This document shows positions 8,564-17,228 of a DNA stretch of 36,941 nt, in pieces (the stretch's first letter is position 1; every line of letters begins with the position of its first letter). The stretch is from positions 1 through 36,941 of the forward strand of contig CAJQJL010000046.1 of NCBI GenBank assembly GCA_905478665.1. Direction: 5' to 3'. The translations under genes were made by a program, and so were the position numbers. This stretch comes from an uncultured Flavobacteriales bacterium (GTDB taxonomy: Bacteria; Bacteroidota; Bacteroidia; Flavobacteriales_D; Crocinitomicaceae). The notes beneath the pieces were generated by a model, which saw nothing but the letters and a program-made list of their open reading frames with translations, was not told the DNA's origin and searched no databases.

Positions 8564-11104
8564 TTAAAGAAAAGCGGGAGGTTTTTTTATCTGAATTTTT
8601 GCATCCTGGAACATTCGTGAAGTTGAGCGAATGCTAAACAAGAAGCTTTTATTGACTCCAATAGGTGTCCAATGAAAGGCGAGTGCCCAACAATGCATGT
8701 CTCTTGTTAGTGTGAAACGTGCATTGGTAACTTTGTAATCGTTTAGATCAAGATTGATAACAGATACCAATTTCCAACGTTTCGTAAAACTCAAATCTCC
8801 ATTCATCATGAGCGTTTGAACTTGCGTCCATCGTTCACTTTGGAAAGTGGCTGTATTGGAATTTCGATTAATTGAATAAATGTGTGAAAACGAGACTTTC
8901 CAAGGGATTCTGAAATTAACGACATGTTCAGGATGCAAGAGATAGTACTCGTAGTCAGAGTTCCAGTTGGTTTCAAGATTGTCCACACTAGACTCTAGTT
9001 CTTTCCTGCCTTCTTTTGAGGTTAATGTAAATGTCGTTGAGAAGTTGTTGGATGCAAAGCGGCCTAGCTTGCCGTTTGTAGTAGTGGCGTACTTGCCCAA
9101 AACTGAACCAGTTGAGTCATCCCATCCGTATGGAGAAAAAGTTGATGTAGCTACAAAATTTAGCCAAGGAGTCGGGCTAACGCGCATGTTCAATCGGATA
9201 TCGGATAGGTTCATGCTGTCCTTCAACAGGTCGTATGAGCCATTAATGGTCAAGGCGTCAATGATGCGTGTCTTTTTGAATCCTGTGAGTGTGTCTTTGT
9301 CAGATTTCCGTTTCAACTCGAATGTGTTATTAAATCCAAAATTGATGAGTGCTTGGTCTCTTGTATTTCCAACAGCGTAAGCACTTCGTTCAAAAGGAGA
9401 ATACGCAACACTGGTTGTGTCATTTAAATTGTAGCTCAGCATTTTATCTACGTTAAGTGCTGGGACGTATTGAAAACTGAAAGTAGGGGTGAGTACATGC
9501 CTTAAAAGGGGCTCATTCTTTCCGGCGTACCGATAATAGCTATAGACCGTTGTTGTTAACTGGGCCTTAAGTGATAGAGAATGAGCAATCCCAAATCCTT
9601 GAAAAGTGCTATCTACAGTTGATCCGTTCAAAGTATCTCGGATCAAACGTTGGAAATTCATCACGTTCCCGTAGGTTACACTAGGATTGAATTTCCATGT
9701 GTTTTTAAATAAACTAGCTGTCGTTTGAACAGTCATAGATTGATTTATTCCGTTCAGGAATTCATCTCCAATGGCATCAAAATCTCCTCCTGAAAGTAGT
9801 GAGTCGCCAAAAGTTGATTTGTTTTGTCCTGCAAAATTGTAGGTAATGCCAATTCGTGAAATGAAATTTGATTTCTTAATGAGTTTTTTGAACGGGAAGA
9901 AACGTGTAACGTTCACCGTAAGTACTGGTGCTGTTAATGAAATATTCTGAGAAATGGAGTTTTGTCTTAACGAAAATTTCAATCCAGAAGTAATTGGTTT
10001 TCCAGGGAATAGCCTACCTATGTTAATGTCGGAGTATAAGGTATTGTCAAATTGATTTTCGTTGAGTGGATCGAGGCTGACCTTCGTGTCATTGACCGAG
10101 TTAAAGTTGATGGCAGAACTAAATTGCCAGTAAGGATTTGCCTTCGAATCCATGCGATGGTTCCACTTCAATACAAGATTATTTCGATTTGAATTGTCTG
10201 GAAATCCAGATTTATATTGTTGAAAGCTTGCATCAAACGTTCCGCCGTATTTGTATCGTTTTGCATATTCTGTTCTGTTACGAAGTCCCCAACTTCCACG
10301 ACTGTAGATGCTTCCATAAAAAGTCGTTTGTAATCGATCGTTAATTGGAATGTAATAACCTAAATCTTGAAGGCCGAAACCGTATTGCGAGAGTGGAACA
10401 ATTTGCGGGAATATTAAACCTTGCGTTCTATCTTCTGATTGTGGTATAATGATGAATGGAAGTCCCAAGGGTGTAGGAACGCCTTGTACCCAAAGATTCA
10501 TTGGGCCAGAAACGATGCGTTTTTCAGGAATCATAACCGCTTTCGAAAGCTGAAAATGATAGTGTGGCTCTTCTAGATCACAAGTGGTGAAACGACCTTT
10601 TTTGAAATGAATCTGATCGTTGTTATGACGTTTGGCAACCTCCATGTAGAGAAAGTTCTCATCCTGTTTGATGGCAACTTCTTCGATATAGCCCTTTTTT
10701 GTATCAAAATTATAACGAATGCTAGATGCCTGAATTTTTTCAGCGCCATCCGAAAATTGAGGGTGCTCTATTTTACTGGAATCTTCATCGTAAATGTAGG
10801 TAGCATAGACTTCGTTCTTGTCCAAGTCAATCATGATGTATCCTGCCTCAATTTTTACTTCGCCATTGTCAACAGTGGCTTTGCGGTACAAATGTATTTT
10901 CTTGTTCTTAAGGTCTGTGTAGATAGAATCCTGCGCAGAATAATAAATAGGGTCTTTTATTGCCGTGTCATCGACTGTGATTGTATCTCTCAAAATCACA
11001 TTGGATGAGTCTCCAATTTCCTGAGTGTAACCCTTGTTGGAGAAGCACATTATTAACAATGTAAAGGGTATAACTAGATGTATGGAATGCTTTTTGAACA
11101 CCAA
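8564..11104 (-). CDS. lptD: LPS-assembly protein LptD, Bacteroidota type
   Basis: Outer-membrane lipopolysaccharide translocon of 846 residues. It has a signal peptide (to about residue 28), an OstA/LptA-like beta-jellyroll region (about 55-200, with repeated strand pattern and the GRFTTCDLEEPHYHF block typical of LptD near 171), then a large beta-barrel with aromatic-rich strands. The conserved PLGLPFIIIPQ segment near 212 marks the start of the LptD-specific part. No ATG is available: the start is TTG at 11104 or, perhaps more likely, GTG at 11101. It is divergent from a cell-wall amidase. The acyltransferase and MCE genes nearby also concern the outer membrane. Confidence 0.9.
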   Translation of the reverse strand: MVFKKHSIHLVIPFTLLIMCFSNKGYTQEIGDSSNVILRDTITVDDTAIKDPIYYSAQDSIYTDLKNKKIHLYRKATVDNGEVKIEAGYIMIDLDKNEVYATYIYDEDSSKIEHPQFSDGAEKIQASSIRYNFDTKKGYIEEVAIKQDENFLYMEVAKRHNNDQIHFKKGRFTTCDLEEPHYHFQLSKAVMIPEKRIVSGPMNLWVQGVPTPLGLPFIIIPQSEDRTQGLIFPQIVPLSQYGFGLQDLGYYIPINDRLQTTFYGSIYSRGSWGLRNRTEYAKRYKYGGTFDASFQQYKSGFPDNSNRNNLVLKWNHRMDSKANPYWQFSSAINFNSVNDTKVSLDPLNENQFDNTLYSDINIGRLFPGKPITSGLKFSLRQNSISQNISLTAPVLTVNVTRFFPFKKLIKKSNFISRIGITYNFAGQNKSTFGDSLLSGGDFDAIGDEFLNGINQSMTVQTTASLFKNTWKFNPSVTYGNVMNFQRLIRDTLNGSTVDSTFQGFGIAHSLSLKAQLTTTVYSYYRYAGKNEPLLRHVLTPTFSFQYVPALNVDKMLSYNLNDTTSVAYSPFERSAYAVGNTRDQALINFGFNNTFELKRKSDKDTLTGFKKTRIIDALTINGSYDLLKDSMNLSDIRLNMRVSPTPWLNFVATSTFSPYGWDDSTGSVLGKYATTTNGKLGRFASNNFSTTFTLTSKEGRKELESSVDNLETNWNSDYEYYLLHPEHVVNFRIPWKVSFSHIYSINRNSNTATFQSERWTQVQTLMMNGDLSFTKRWKLVSVINLDLNDYKVTNARFTLTRDMHCWALAFHWTPIGVNKSFLFSIRSTSRMFQDAKIQIKKPPAFL

Positions 11105-11144
11105 TTGTGCTTTATTTTTGTTAGCGCGTCAACATTTAACGAAG

Positions 11145-11152
11145 CAAAACTA
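11145..11152 (-). promoter_or_regulatory. possible lptD -7 promoter element
   Basis: TAGTTTTG on the minus strand matches TAnnTTTG and would put transcription start about 35 nt before the lptD start codon. No TTG is found at the right distance upstream, so this rests on the -7 box alone. Confidence 0.35.
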
Positions 11153-11159
11153 TTAAAAT

Positions 11160-11167
11160 TACGTTTG
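11160..11167 (+). promoter_or_regulatory. -7-like box abutting the amidase start
   Basis: TACGTTTG is a full match to TAnnTTTG and ends 2 nt before the ATG at 11170, so transcription would begin at or within the start codon. No -33 TTG is seen at a 19-nt spacing. Confidence 0.4.
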
Positions 11168-11169
11168 AC

Positions 11170-12315
11170 ATGATCGAAAAAGTGAAGGAGGGCAACATAT
11201 TCCATGCCATTTTAGTGGTGATTTTGCTGTTGGGGGTTCAAACATCTTTTGCCCAAATGGATGAGTCGGCGGTAGGTGCAATACGGACTGTCGTGATTGA
11301 TGCAGGTCATGGAGGTAAAGATCCAGGGTGTCATGGAGCATCGGCGCAAGAAAAACATGTTTGTCTTTCAATGGCGCTCCAGTTAGGGGAGATGATAAAA
11401 AAGAAATTTCCTGAGATTAAGGTGATTTACACACGTGATAAGGATGTTTTTGTTGAATTGAATGAACGCGCAAAAATTGCCAATCGCAACAATGCAGATC
11501 TTTTTATTTGCATCCATGCCAATGCAGCAAGTGCCCAAGCATATGGAACGGAAACATATGTTCTTGGTTTGCACAGGACTGAATCTCAACAGAAAGTAGC
11601 TGAACGAGAAAATTCAATTATCCACCTTGAAGATGATGGTGGCGCTAAGTATAAAGATTTCGATATGTCTCCAGATGCCATTATTGCACGACAAATTCAA
11701 CTGAGCGTGTTTTTGGATCAGTCAATAAGTTTCGCTTCGAAGTTACAATCTGAATTTAAATATATCGGAAGATTTGATCGTGGAGTTAAACAGGCTGGTT
11801 TTCTAGTTCTGTACAAAACAACAATGCCAAGCGTGCTGATTGAGACTGGTTTCTTAACGAATCCTAAAGAAGAGAAGTTTTTAAGTAGTCCTGCCACGCA
11901 GAAGTTAATGGCTGAATCCATGTTCACGGCTTTTCGAAAATACAAGAACGAATTGGAAGGAGTAGAAGAGGAAGTTGAACGGCCAACAATTCCTTCGAAT
12001 CTTTCTGAAGAAATTGCAGAAGAAAAACCAGAAGTTGTAGCAACTAAAAATGATGTCGTTTTCCGCGTTCAAGTGGAGACTTCTGAAAGTAAAATTTCTT
12101 TGACTTCATCAAGATTTAAAGGTTATAAAGTGTTTGAGTACAACCAAAGCGGGCTGTATAAATATACGATTGGAAGTCATGTAAATGACTATTCAAGTGC
12201 TAATGAATTGAAAAATAAGTTGAGGGAAAAAGGATTTCAACATGCTTTTGTTGTTGCATTCGTCAGCGGAGAGCGAATTAATTTGCAAAAAGCTATTAAA
12301 TTAGCAGAAAATTAA
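11170..12315 (+). CDS. N-acetylmuramoyl-L-alanine amidase (Amidase_3) with C-terminal SPOR-like domain
   Basis: Periplasmic zinc amidase of the AmiA/B/C type (381 residues), cutting the amide bond between MurNAc and the stem peptide during cell separation. The signal peptide runs to about residue 28 (..QTSFAQ). Zinc ligands are His47 in VVIDAGHGGKDPG, Glu61 and His116 in CIHANAA; catalytic Glu225 lies in VLIETGFLTNP. An insert follows residue 135 (RTESQQKVAERENS), common in Bacteroidota members. Residues 290-380 look like a SPOR-type peptidoglycan-binding domain, which would target septa. It heads the plus-strand block; the MCE gene follows after 4 nt. Confidence 0.93.
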   Translation: MIEKVKEGNIFHAILVVILLLGVQTSFAQMDESAVGAIRTVVIDAGHGGKDPGCHGASAQEKHVCLSMALQLGEMIKKKFPEIKVIYTRDKDVFVELNERAKIANRNNADLFICIHANAASAQAYGTETYVLGLHRTESQQKVAERENSIIHLEDDGGAKYKDFDMSPDAIIARQIQLSVFLDQSISFASKLQSEFKYIGRFDRGVKQAGFLVLYKTTMPSVLIETGFLTNPKEEKFLSSPATQKLMAESMFTAFRKYKNELEGVEEEVERPTIPSNLSEEIAEEKPEVVATKNDVVFRVQVETSESKISLTSSRFKGYKVFEYNQSGLYKYTIGSHVNDYSSANELKNKLREKGFQHAFVVAFVSGERINLQKAIKLAEN

Positions 12316-12319
12316 AGGT

Positions 12320-13357
12320 TTGAAAATATCCAAAGAAATTATCACTGGTATTATCACTATTGTCGCAATTGGATTGTTGGTGACAGGTGTCAATTTTTTG
12401 AAGGGCAATAGCTTCTTCGGTGGAGACGATGTCTATTATGCGTATTTCCAAGATTCTGGTCAACTTGCTCCAGCTAGCTCTGTAACGGTGAATGGGGTTG
12501 CGATTGGAAAAGTGTTAAGTGTTCAGGTCTTTCCGAAAAACCCAGATGAAAAGAAAGTTTTAATATCATTCAATATTCAGGAAGAAAATTTCACAATCCC
12601 AAGAGGCTCTATTGTTGAAATTGGTTCATTGGATCTCTTCAACAAGGGAATGATTCTACAAATGGATTATACTGCTGGTAAAGGAAATCACAGTGTTGGT
12701 GATACACTTTACGGAGCTGTTGCAAGCGATATGATGGCACAAGTTAAATCATATGCTGATCCAATTAGTCAAAAGCTTCAAGTGATGATGAACTCCATTG
12801 ATAAAATGGTGACTGGAATTAGTGCTTTCTGGGATTCTACAGCTACTTCAGAAATTGAAGGAAGTTTGAAAGAGGTTCAAATTGCGATTAAGCGTTTCGG
12901 AAATGCTGCTGAACAAATTGAATTATTGGTAGAAAGTGAAAAGGTTAAGTTGAGTAGAATCCTTGCGAATGTTGAGGAGATCACGGCAAACCTTAAGCGT
13001 AGTAATGATAAAGTAAAGAAGATTGTTGGGAACGTTGAAGCGATTACGGATGATCTTGTAACTGCAGATTTCAAAGGTACCATCAACAATGCGAAGGAAA
13101 CCTTAGGAAGTATTAACGAGATTCTTGCGTCAGCCAAAAATGGCGAGGGGACACTTGGGAAACTTCTGGGCGACGAAGCCTTGTACAATGAACTTGTCAA
13201 TACGAATAAGGATTTGCAAAATCTTGTCAACGATATTCAGATACATCCTGAGCGTTACATACATTTCTCTTTCTTAGGAGCAAAAACAAAGGGAGTTCCT
13301 ATAACCAAGCGTGATGAAGATAAGCTTCGTAAACTTTTAGATTCTATTCCCAATTAA
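12320..13357 (+). CDS. MCE/MlaD-family lipid transport protein
   Basis: Inner-membrane-anchored MCE protein of 345 residues with a single N-terminal membrane helix (residues 7-27) and one MCE domain (about 36-115; VTVNGVAIGKV and the PRGSIVEIGS...GMILQM segment). A long helical tail (about 130-310) follows, as in MlaD/TTG2C homologues that carry lipids between membranes. The start codon is TTG (12320), chosen because it gives the usual MKISKE.. N-terminus directly before the helix; no ATG is near. In Bacteroidota this gene commonly follows the amidase. The Mla ATPase and permease genes are not in this window. Confidence 0.88.
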   Translation: MKISKEIITGIITIVAIGLLVTGVNFLKGNSFFGGDDVYYAYFQDSGQLAPASSVTVNGVAIGKVLSVQVFPKNPDEKKVLISFNIQEENFTIPRGSIVEIGSLDLFNKGMILQMDYTAGKGNHSVGDTLYGAVASDMMAQVKSYADPISQKLQVMMNSIDKMVTGISAFWDSTATSEIEGSLKEVQIAIKRFGNAAEQIELLVESEKVKLSRILANVEEITANLKRSNDKVKKIVGNVEAITDDLVTADFKGTINNAKETLGSINEILASAKNGEGTLGKLLGDEALYNELVNTNKDLQNLVNDIQIHPERYIHFSFLGAKTKGVPITKRDEDKLRKLLDSIPN

Positions 13358-13365
13358 CAAATAGC

Positions 13366-14670
13366 ATGATTACTCCTATACTCTTCGGATTATTACTTGT
13401 AGTAGGATTTGGATTTTTTGGATGGAACGTGATGAAAGTACGGTCCAACATTAAATTAGGCCGTGAATTAGATCGCAAAGACAACAGCGGAGCGCGCTGG
13501 AAGACAATGATTCTGGTTGCTTTTGGCCAACAAAAAATGTTCGCACGACCGATTCCTGCTCTTCTGCACTTTGCAATTTATGCTGCTTTTGTTATCACAC
13601 AGATTGAATTAATTGAAATTGTAGTTGATGGACTTAGCAGCGGGCATAGGACATTTGCTGATTCGTTAGGAGGATTCTATACGTTCATGATTAGTTTCAT
13701 TGAAATTCTATCCGTACTAGCTTTGATTGCAACGGTGATCTTTTTAGCCCGAAGAAATTTGATTAAAGTCCCGCGACTTGTAATGAGTGAGATGAAGGGA
13801 TGGCCGAAGATGGATGGTAATATGATCCTCTTCATGGAAATCATTTTGGTGTGTTGCATTTTTACGATGAATGGCGCTGACGTAGCGTTACATCCTGGAG
13901 AATACAATTTTGCAATCAGTAGTTTAATTGGTCCTGCATTGTTTGGAGGGATGAATCCTGAAACCTTACATGTCCTTGAACAAATTGGTTGGTGGGGACA
14001 TATCTTCATGGTGTTCGCCTTCTTGAATTACCTTCCATACTCAAAGCACTTTCACATTCTATTAGCTTTTCCGAATACGTATTATTCGAACCTTGAGAAG
14101 AAGGGTAAGTTTACGAATATGGAGTCGGTTACGAAAGAGGTGAAGTTGATGATGGACCCGACTGCAGATCCTTTTGCTGCTCCAGCTGAAGGGGAGGCAA
14201 CAGAACCGCAACGTTTCGGTGCTAAAGACGTTACTGATTTGACTTGGAAGAATTTAATGGATAGCTACACATGCACGGAATGTGGACGTTGTACGTCTTC
14301 TTGTCCAGCCAATATCACAGGTAAATTATTGTCACCAAGAAAGATTATGATGGATACGCGTGATCGTCTGGTTGAAGTTGGTGATAACAAGCGTAAGCAT
14401 GGAAGTGATTACGATGACGGAAAAAGCTTGTTAGGGGATTATATCACAGAAGAAGAGATCTGGGCGTGTACATCGTGTAATGCGTGCGTGCAAGAATGTC
14501 CTGTAAACATCGATCCCTTGTCGATCATCGTTGATCTGAGAAGATACCTTGTAATGGAGGAGTCAAAAGTTCCCACTGAGCTGACTGGAATGCTCACTAA
14601 TATTGAAAATAATGGCGCGCCTTGGCAGTTCTCTCCGACAGACAGATTGAATTGGAAAGATGAAGCTTAA
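13366..14670 (+). CDS. membrane-bound 4Fe-4S protein, HdrC/HdrE-like
   Basis: Integral membrane electron-transfer protein of 434 residues. It has about five membrane helices (near residues 3-22, 66-88, 104-127, 152-170, 208-235) with His68, His201 and His212 as possible heme or quinone-site residues. A cytosolic dicluster ferredoxin domain follows: CTECGRCTSSCP (Cys303, 306, 309, 313) and CTSCNACVQECP (Cys368, 371, 374, 378). All eight cluster cysteines are intact. It pairs with the cysteine-rich HdrB-like protein two genes on, giving a split version of the HdrDE/GlpC/LldE-type FeS oxidoreductases. The electron donor is not known from the sequence. Confidence 0.88.
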   Translation: MITPILFGLLLVVGFGFFGWNVMKVRSNIKLGRELDRKDNSGARWKTMILVAFGQQKMFARPIPALLHFAIYAAFVITQIELIEIVVDGLSSGHRTFADSLGGFYTFMISFIEILSVLALIATVIFLARRNLIKVPRLVMSEMKGWPKMDGNMILFMEIILVCCIFTMNGADVALHPGEYNFAISSLIGPALFGGMNPETLHVLEQIGWWGHIFMVFAFLNYLPYSKHFHILLAFPNTYYSNLEKKGKFTNMESVTKEVKLMMDPTADPFAAPAEGEATEPQRFGAKDVTDLTWKNLMDSYTCTECGRCTSSCPANITGKLLSPRKIMMDTRDRLVEVGDNKRKHGSDYDDGKSLLGDYITEEEIWACTSCNACVQECPVNIDPLSIIVDLRRYLVMEESKVPTELTGMLTNIENNGAPWQFSPTDRLNWKDEA

Positions 14671-14685
14671 AAACAACAGAAAAAC

Positions 14686-15936
14686 ATGTCAATTCTCGTC
14701 CCTTTTAAAGCAATTCGACCTATAGAAAGTAAGGTGTTAAGTATTGCTAGCCGCCCTTACGATGTGCTTAGTGATATTGAAGCGAAAGAAGCTTGCGAAG
14801 GTAATTTAGATAGTTTTTACCATGTGATCAAGCCAGAAATTGACTTTGCAGCAGATCACGATCATTACGCTCCTGAGATTTATCAAAAGGGTGCAGATAA
14901 TTTTAAGCGACTTCAGAACGAAGGCTTGATGGTTCAGGATGACGAAGCACATTTTTATGTGTATCAAATCATCATGAATGGACATAAGCAAACAGGGTTA
15001 GTTGGTTGCTGCTCAATCGACGATTATTTCAATAACGTGATTAAGAAACATGAATTGACGCGTCCAGACAAGGAAGAGGACCGTAAGAATCATGTACGTT
15101 ATTCTAAAATGAACTATGAGCCTGTATTTTTTAGCTATCCACATGTGAATGCGATTGATGCGATTGTTGAAAATGTTAAGAATAGCAAGCCAGTTTACGA
15201 TATTAAAACGGACGATGATTTACAACATACGTTGTGGATTGTTGAAGGTAAAGAAGAGATAGATTCGATTGGCAAACTGTTCGAATCGGATGTTGCAAGT
15301 ATTTACATTGCAGACGGTCACCACAGAACAGCAGCAGGAGCATTGGTTGGAAAGGAATTGAGAGATGCAGCAAATGGCGCTGAAGATGACGGTAAACGCT
15401 ATAACTATTTCATGGCGGTGTTGTTTCCAGATAACCAATTGAACATCATCGATTACAATCGAGTTGTTAAAGATTTAAACGGTTTGAGTGAAGAAAACTT
15501 TCTAACGAAAGTTCGTTCATCTTTTGAAGTGGAAAAGGTAGATGGGATTCTCAAGCCTACAGAATTGCATTCTTTTGGAATGTATTTGAATAAAAGCTGG
15601 TATAAATTGACTTCAAAGAGCGGAACGTACGACGATTCTGACCCTGTAGGTGTTTTGGATGTTACAATCCTTAGCAAACAAGTGCTCGAGCCAATCTTGG
15701 GAATTAAAGATTTACGTACTGATAAACGAATAGATTTTGTAGGAGGAATTAGAGGTCTTGGCGAATTGGAGAAAAGAGTTGATTCAGGAGAAATGAAAGT
15801 TGCATTCTCACTATTTCCAGTTAGTATGAAACAATTGATAGACATCTCTGACAATGATATGATCATGCCACCAAAAGTAACTTGGTTTGAGCCGAAACTA
15901 AGGAGTGGTTTGTTTGTACATGATTTGTCAGAATAA
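14686..15936 (+). CDS. DUF1015 family protein
   Basis: Soluble protein of 416 residues recognised as DUF1015 by PFKAIRP at 6-12, ASRPYDV at 21-27, the HELTRPDKEEDR block at 122-133 and IADGHHRTAAG at 208-218. The DGHHR box resembles the nucleotide-binding motif of ParB/sulfiredoxin-fold proteins such as SerK-type serine kinases; that link is inference. In many genomes DUF1015 lies next to serine-biosynthesis genes, but here it is inserted between two FeS subunits with gaps of 15 and 12 nt. Length is normal and the motif residues are intact. Confidence 0.9.
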   Translation: MSILVPFKAIRPIESKVLSIASRPYDVLSDIEAKEACEGNLDSFYHVIKPEIDFAADHDHYAPEIYQKGADNFKRLQNEGLMVQDDEAHFYVYQIIMNGHKQTGLVGCCSIDDYFNNVIKKHELTRPDKEEDRKNHVRYSKMNYEPVFFSYPHVNAIDAIVENVKNSKPVYDIKTDDDLQHTLWIVEGKEEIDSIGKLFESDVASIYIADGHHRTAAGALVGKELRDAANGAEDDGKRYNYFMAVLFPDNQLNIIDYNRVVKDLNGLSEENFLTKVRSSFEVEKVDGILKPTELHSFGMYLNKSWYKLTSKSGTYDDSDPVGVLDVTILSKQVLEPILGIKDLRTDKRIDFVGGIRGLGELEKRVDSGEMKVAFSLFPVSMKQLIDISDNDMIMPPKVTWFEPKLRSGLFVHDLSE

Positions 15937-15948
15937 GAACGAATTGAT

Positions 15949-16740
15949 ATGAGTGTATTGAATGTACCAACAATGGCTGAAATGATGGCCAAAGGAGAAT
16001 CTCCCGATATTTTGTTTTGGGTTGGCTGTGCAGGAAGCTTCGATGATCGCGCAAAGAAGATTACCAAGGCACTCGTCAAAATATTGAATGAATGCAAGGT
16101 TAATTTCGCGGTATTAGGCGCGGAAGAAAGCTGTACAGGAGATCCTGCAAAAAGAGCTGGAAATGAATTTACATTTCAGATGCAAGCAATGATGAACATT
16201 CAAGTGCTTGATGGTTATGAAGTGAAGAAAATCGTTACGGCTTGTCCACATTGTTTCAATACATTGAAAAATGAGTACCCAGAATTAGGTGGGAAATATG
16301 AAGTGATCCACCACACCCAACTTCTTCAGGAATTGATCAATCAAGGTCAGTTAAAACTGAAAGACGGAGGAACGTTTAAAGGTAAGAAAATCACTTTTCA
16401 TGATCCTTGTTATTTGGGGCGTGCAAATGATGTTTACGAAGCGCCACGCGATTTAATTGAAAAACTGGATGTTGAACTCGTTGAGATGAAACGATGTAAA
16501 ACCAACGGTTTGTGCTGTGGAGCGGGTGGAGCACAGATGTTCAAAGAAGCGGAGAAAGGAAATAAAGAAATTAATGTCGAACGTACGGAAGAGGCACTTG
16601 AGTCGAATCCCGATATTATCGCAACTGGTTGTCCTTTTTGTAATACAATGATGACTGACGGGGTGAAAAACTTCAACAAAGAAGATCAAGTAGAAGTGCT
16701 TGATGTAGCGGAATTAATAGCAACAGCAGCTGATCTCTAA
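15949..16740 (+). CDS. cysteine-rich (CCG) FeS oxidoreductase subunit, HdrB-like
   Basis: Soluble protein of 263 residues with two CCG-type cysteine-rich domains, as in HdrB/HdrD, GlpC and LldE. First set: Cys27 (VGCAGS), Cys62, and Cys99/Cys102 (ACPHC). Second set: Cys154 (HDPCYLGR), Cys189-Cys190 (GLCCGAGG), and Cys228/Cys231 (GCPFC). Family members hold an unusual FeS cluster that handles disulfide or two-electron chemistry. The partner is probably the membrane FeS protein at 13366-14670, from which it is separated by DUF1015. Assignment to the family is firm; substrate is unknown. Confidence 0.92.
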   Translation: MSVLNVPTMAEMMAKGESPDILFWVGCAGSFDDRAKKITKALVKILNECKVNFAVLGAEESCTGDPAKRAGNEFTFQMQAMMNIQVLDGYEVKKIVTACPHCFNTLKNEYPELGGKYEVIHHTQLLQELINQGQLKLKDGGTFKGKKITFHDPCYLGRANDVYEAPRDLIEKLDVELVEMKRCKTNGLCCGAGGAQMFKEAEKGNKEINVERTEEALESNPDIIATGCPFCNTMMTDGVKNFNKEDQVEVLDVAELIATAADL

Positions 16741-16745
16741 ATCTT

Positions 16746-17228
16746 ATGAAAGTACCTTTTGACCAATTACCAGAAAATGCAAAAGTCTGGGTGTATCAGG
16801 CAGGCTCAAAACTTGATGACAGCCAAAAAACGACTGTTGAGGAATTATCGAACGTATTTCTAGAGCAATGGGAGAGCCATGGAATTCCAGTTCAGGGTTC
16901 AGTGGATGTCTTAAACGATTTATTTGTTCGTGTTGCAGCTTTTACGGATGAGGCAAGTATGTGTGGAAGAGCACAAGACGCACAAGTTCGCTTGGCAAAG
17001 GAATTGGAAGGAGAGCTAAATGTGGAATTAACCAATCGAATGTTACTAACGTTCAATATCAACGGAGATCACAAAGTTGTACATATAAACGATGTGCCTG
17101 CTTTAGTTGATTCTGGAGAAGTAACAAGCACAACTCCTTTTTACAACAACCTCATTCAATCGAAAAAGGAATACGGTGAAGGTTGGGAAGTACAAGCGGC
17201 TGAATCTTGGCTTGAGCGTTATTTCTAG
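16746..17228 (+). CDS. conserved Bacteroidota protein of unknown function
   Basis: Soluble protein of 160 residues with the pattern VWVYQAGSKLDD near residue 11, FLEQWESHG near 39, and a central Cys57-free segment with SMCGRAQDA near residue 76. It resembles proteins often labelled ABC transporter ATPase in flavobacterial genomes, but it has no Walker A, signature or Walker B motif, so that name should not be used. It starts 5 nt after the HdrB-like gene and closes this transcription unit. Its TAG stop is shared as CTAG with the convergent DUF4421 gene. Confidence 0.75.
   Translation: MKVPFDQLPENAKVWVYQAGSKLDDSQKTTVEELSNVFLEQWESHGIPVQGSVDVLNDLFVRVAAFTDEASMCGRAQDAQVRLAKELEGELNVELTNRMLLTFNINGDHKVVHINDVPALVDSGEVTSTTPFYNNLIQSKKEYGEGWEVQAAESWLERYF

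Noticed and set aside
8967-9380. A 137-codon plus-strand frame inside lptD
   Set aside because: It lies wholly antisense to the LptD barrel region, with no signal or domain.
15453-16097. A 214-codon minus-strand frame across the DUF1015/HdrB-like junction
   Set aside because: It is antisense to two well-supported genes, is Ser/Leu/Phe rich as expected for a shadow frame, and matches no family.
16746-17228. The name ABC transporter ATPase for the 160-residue protein
   Set aside because: No Walker A, ABC signature or Walker B motif is present and the protein is too short; the label appears to be a carried-over misannotation in related genomes.
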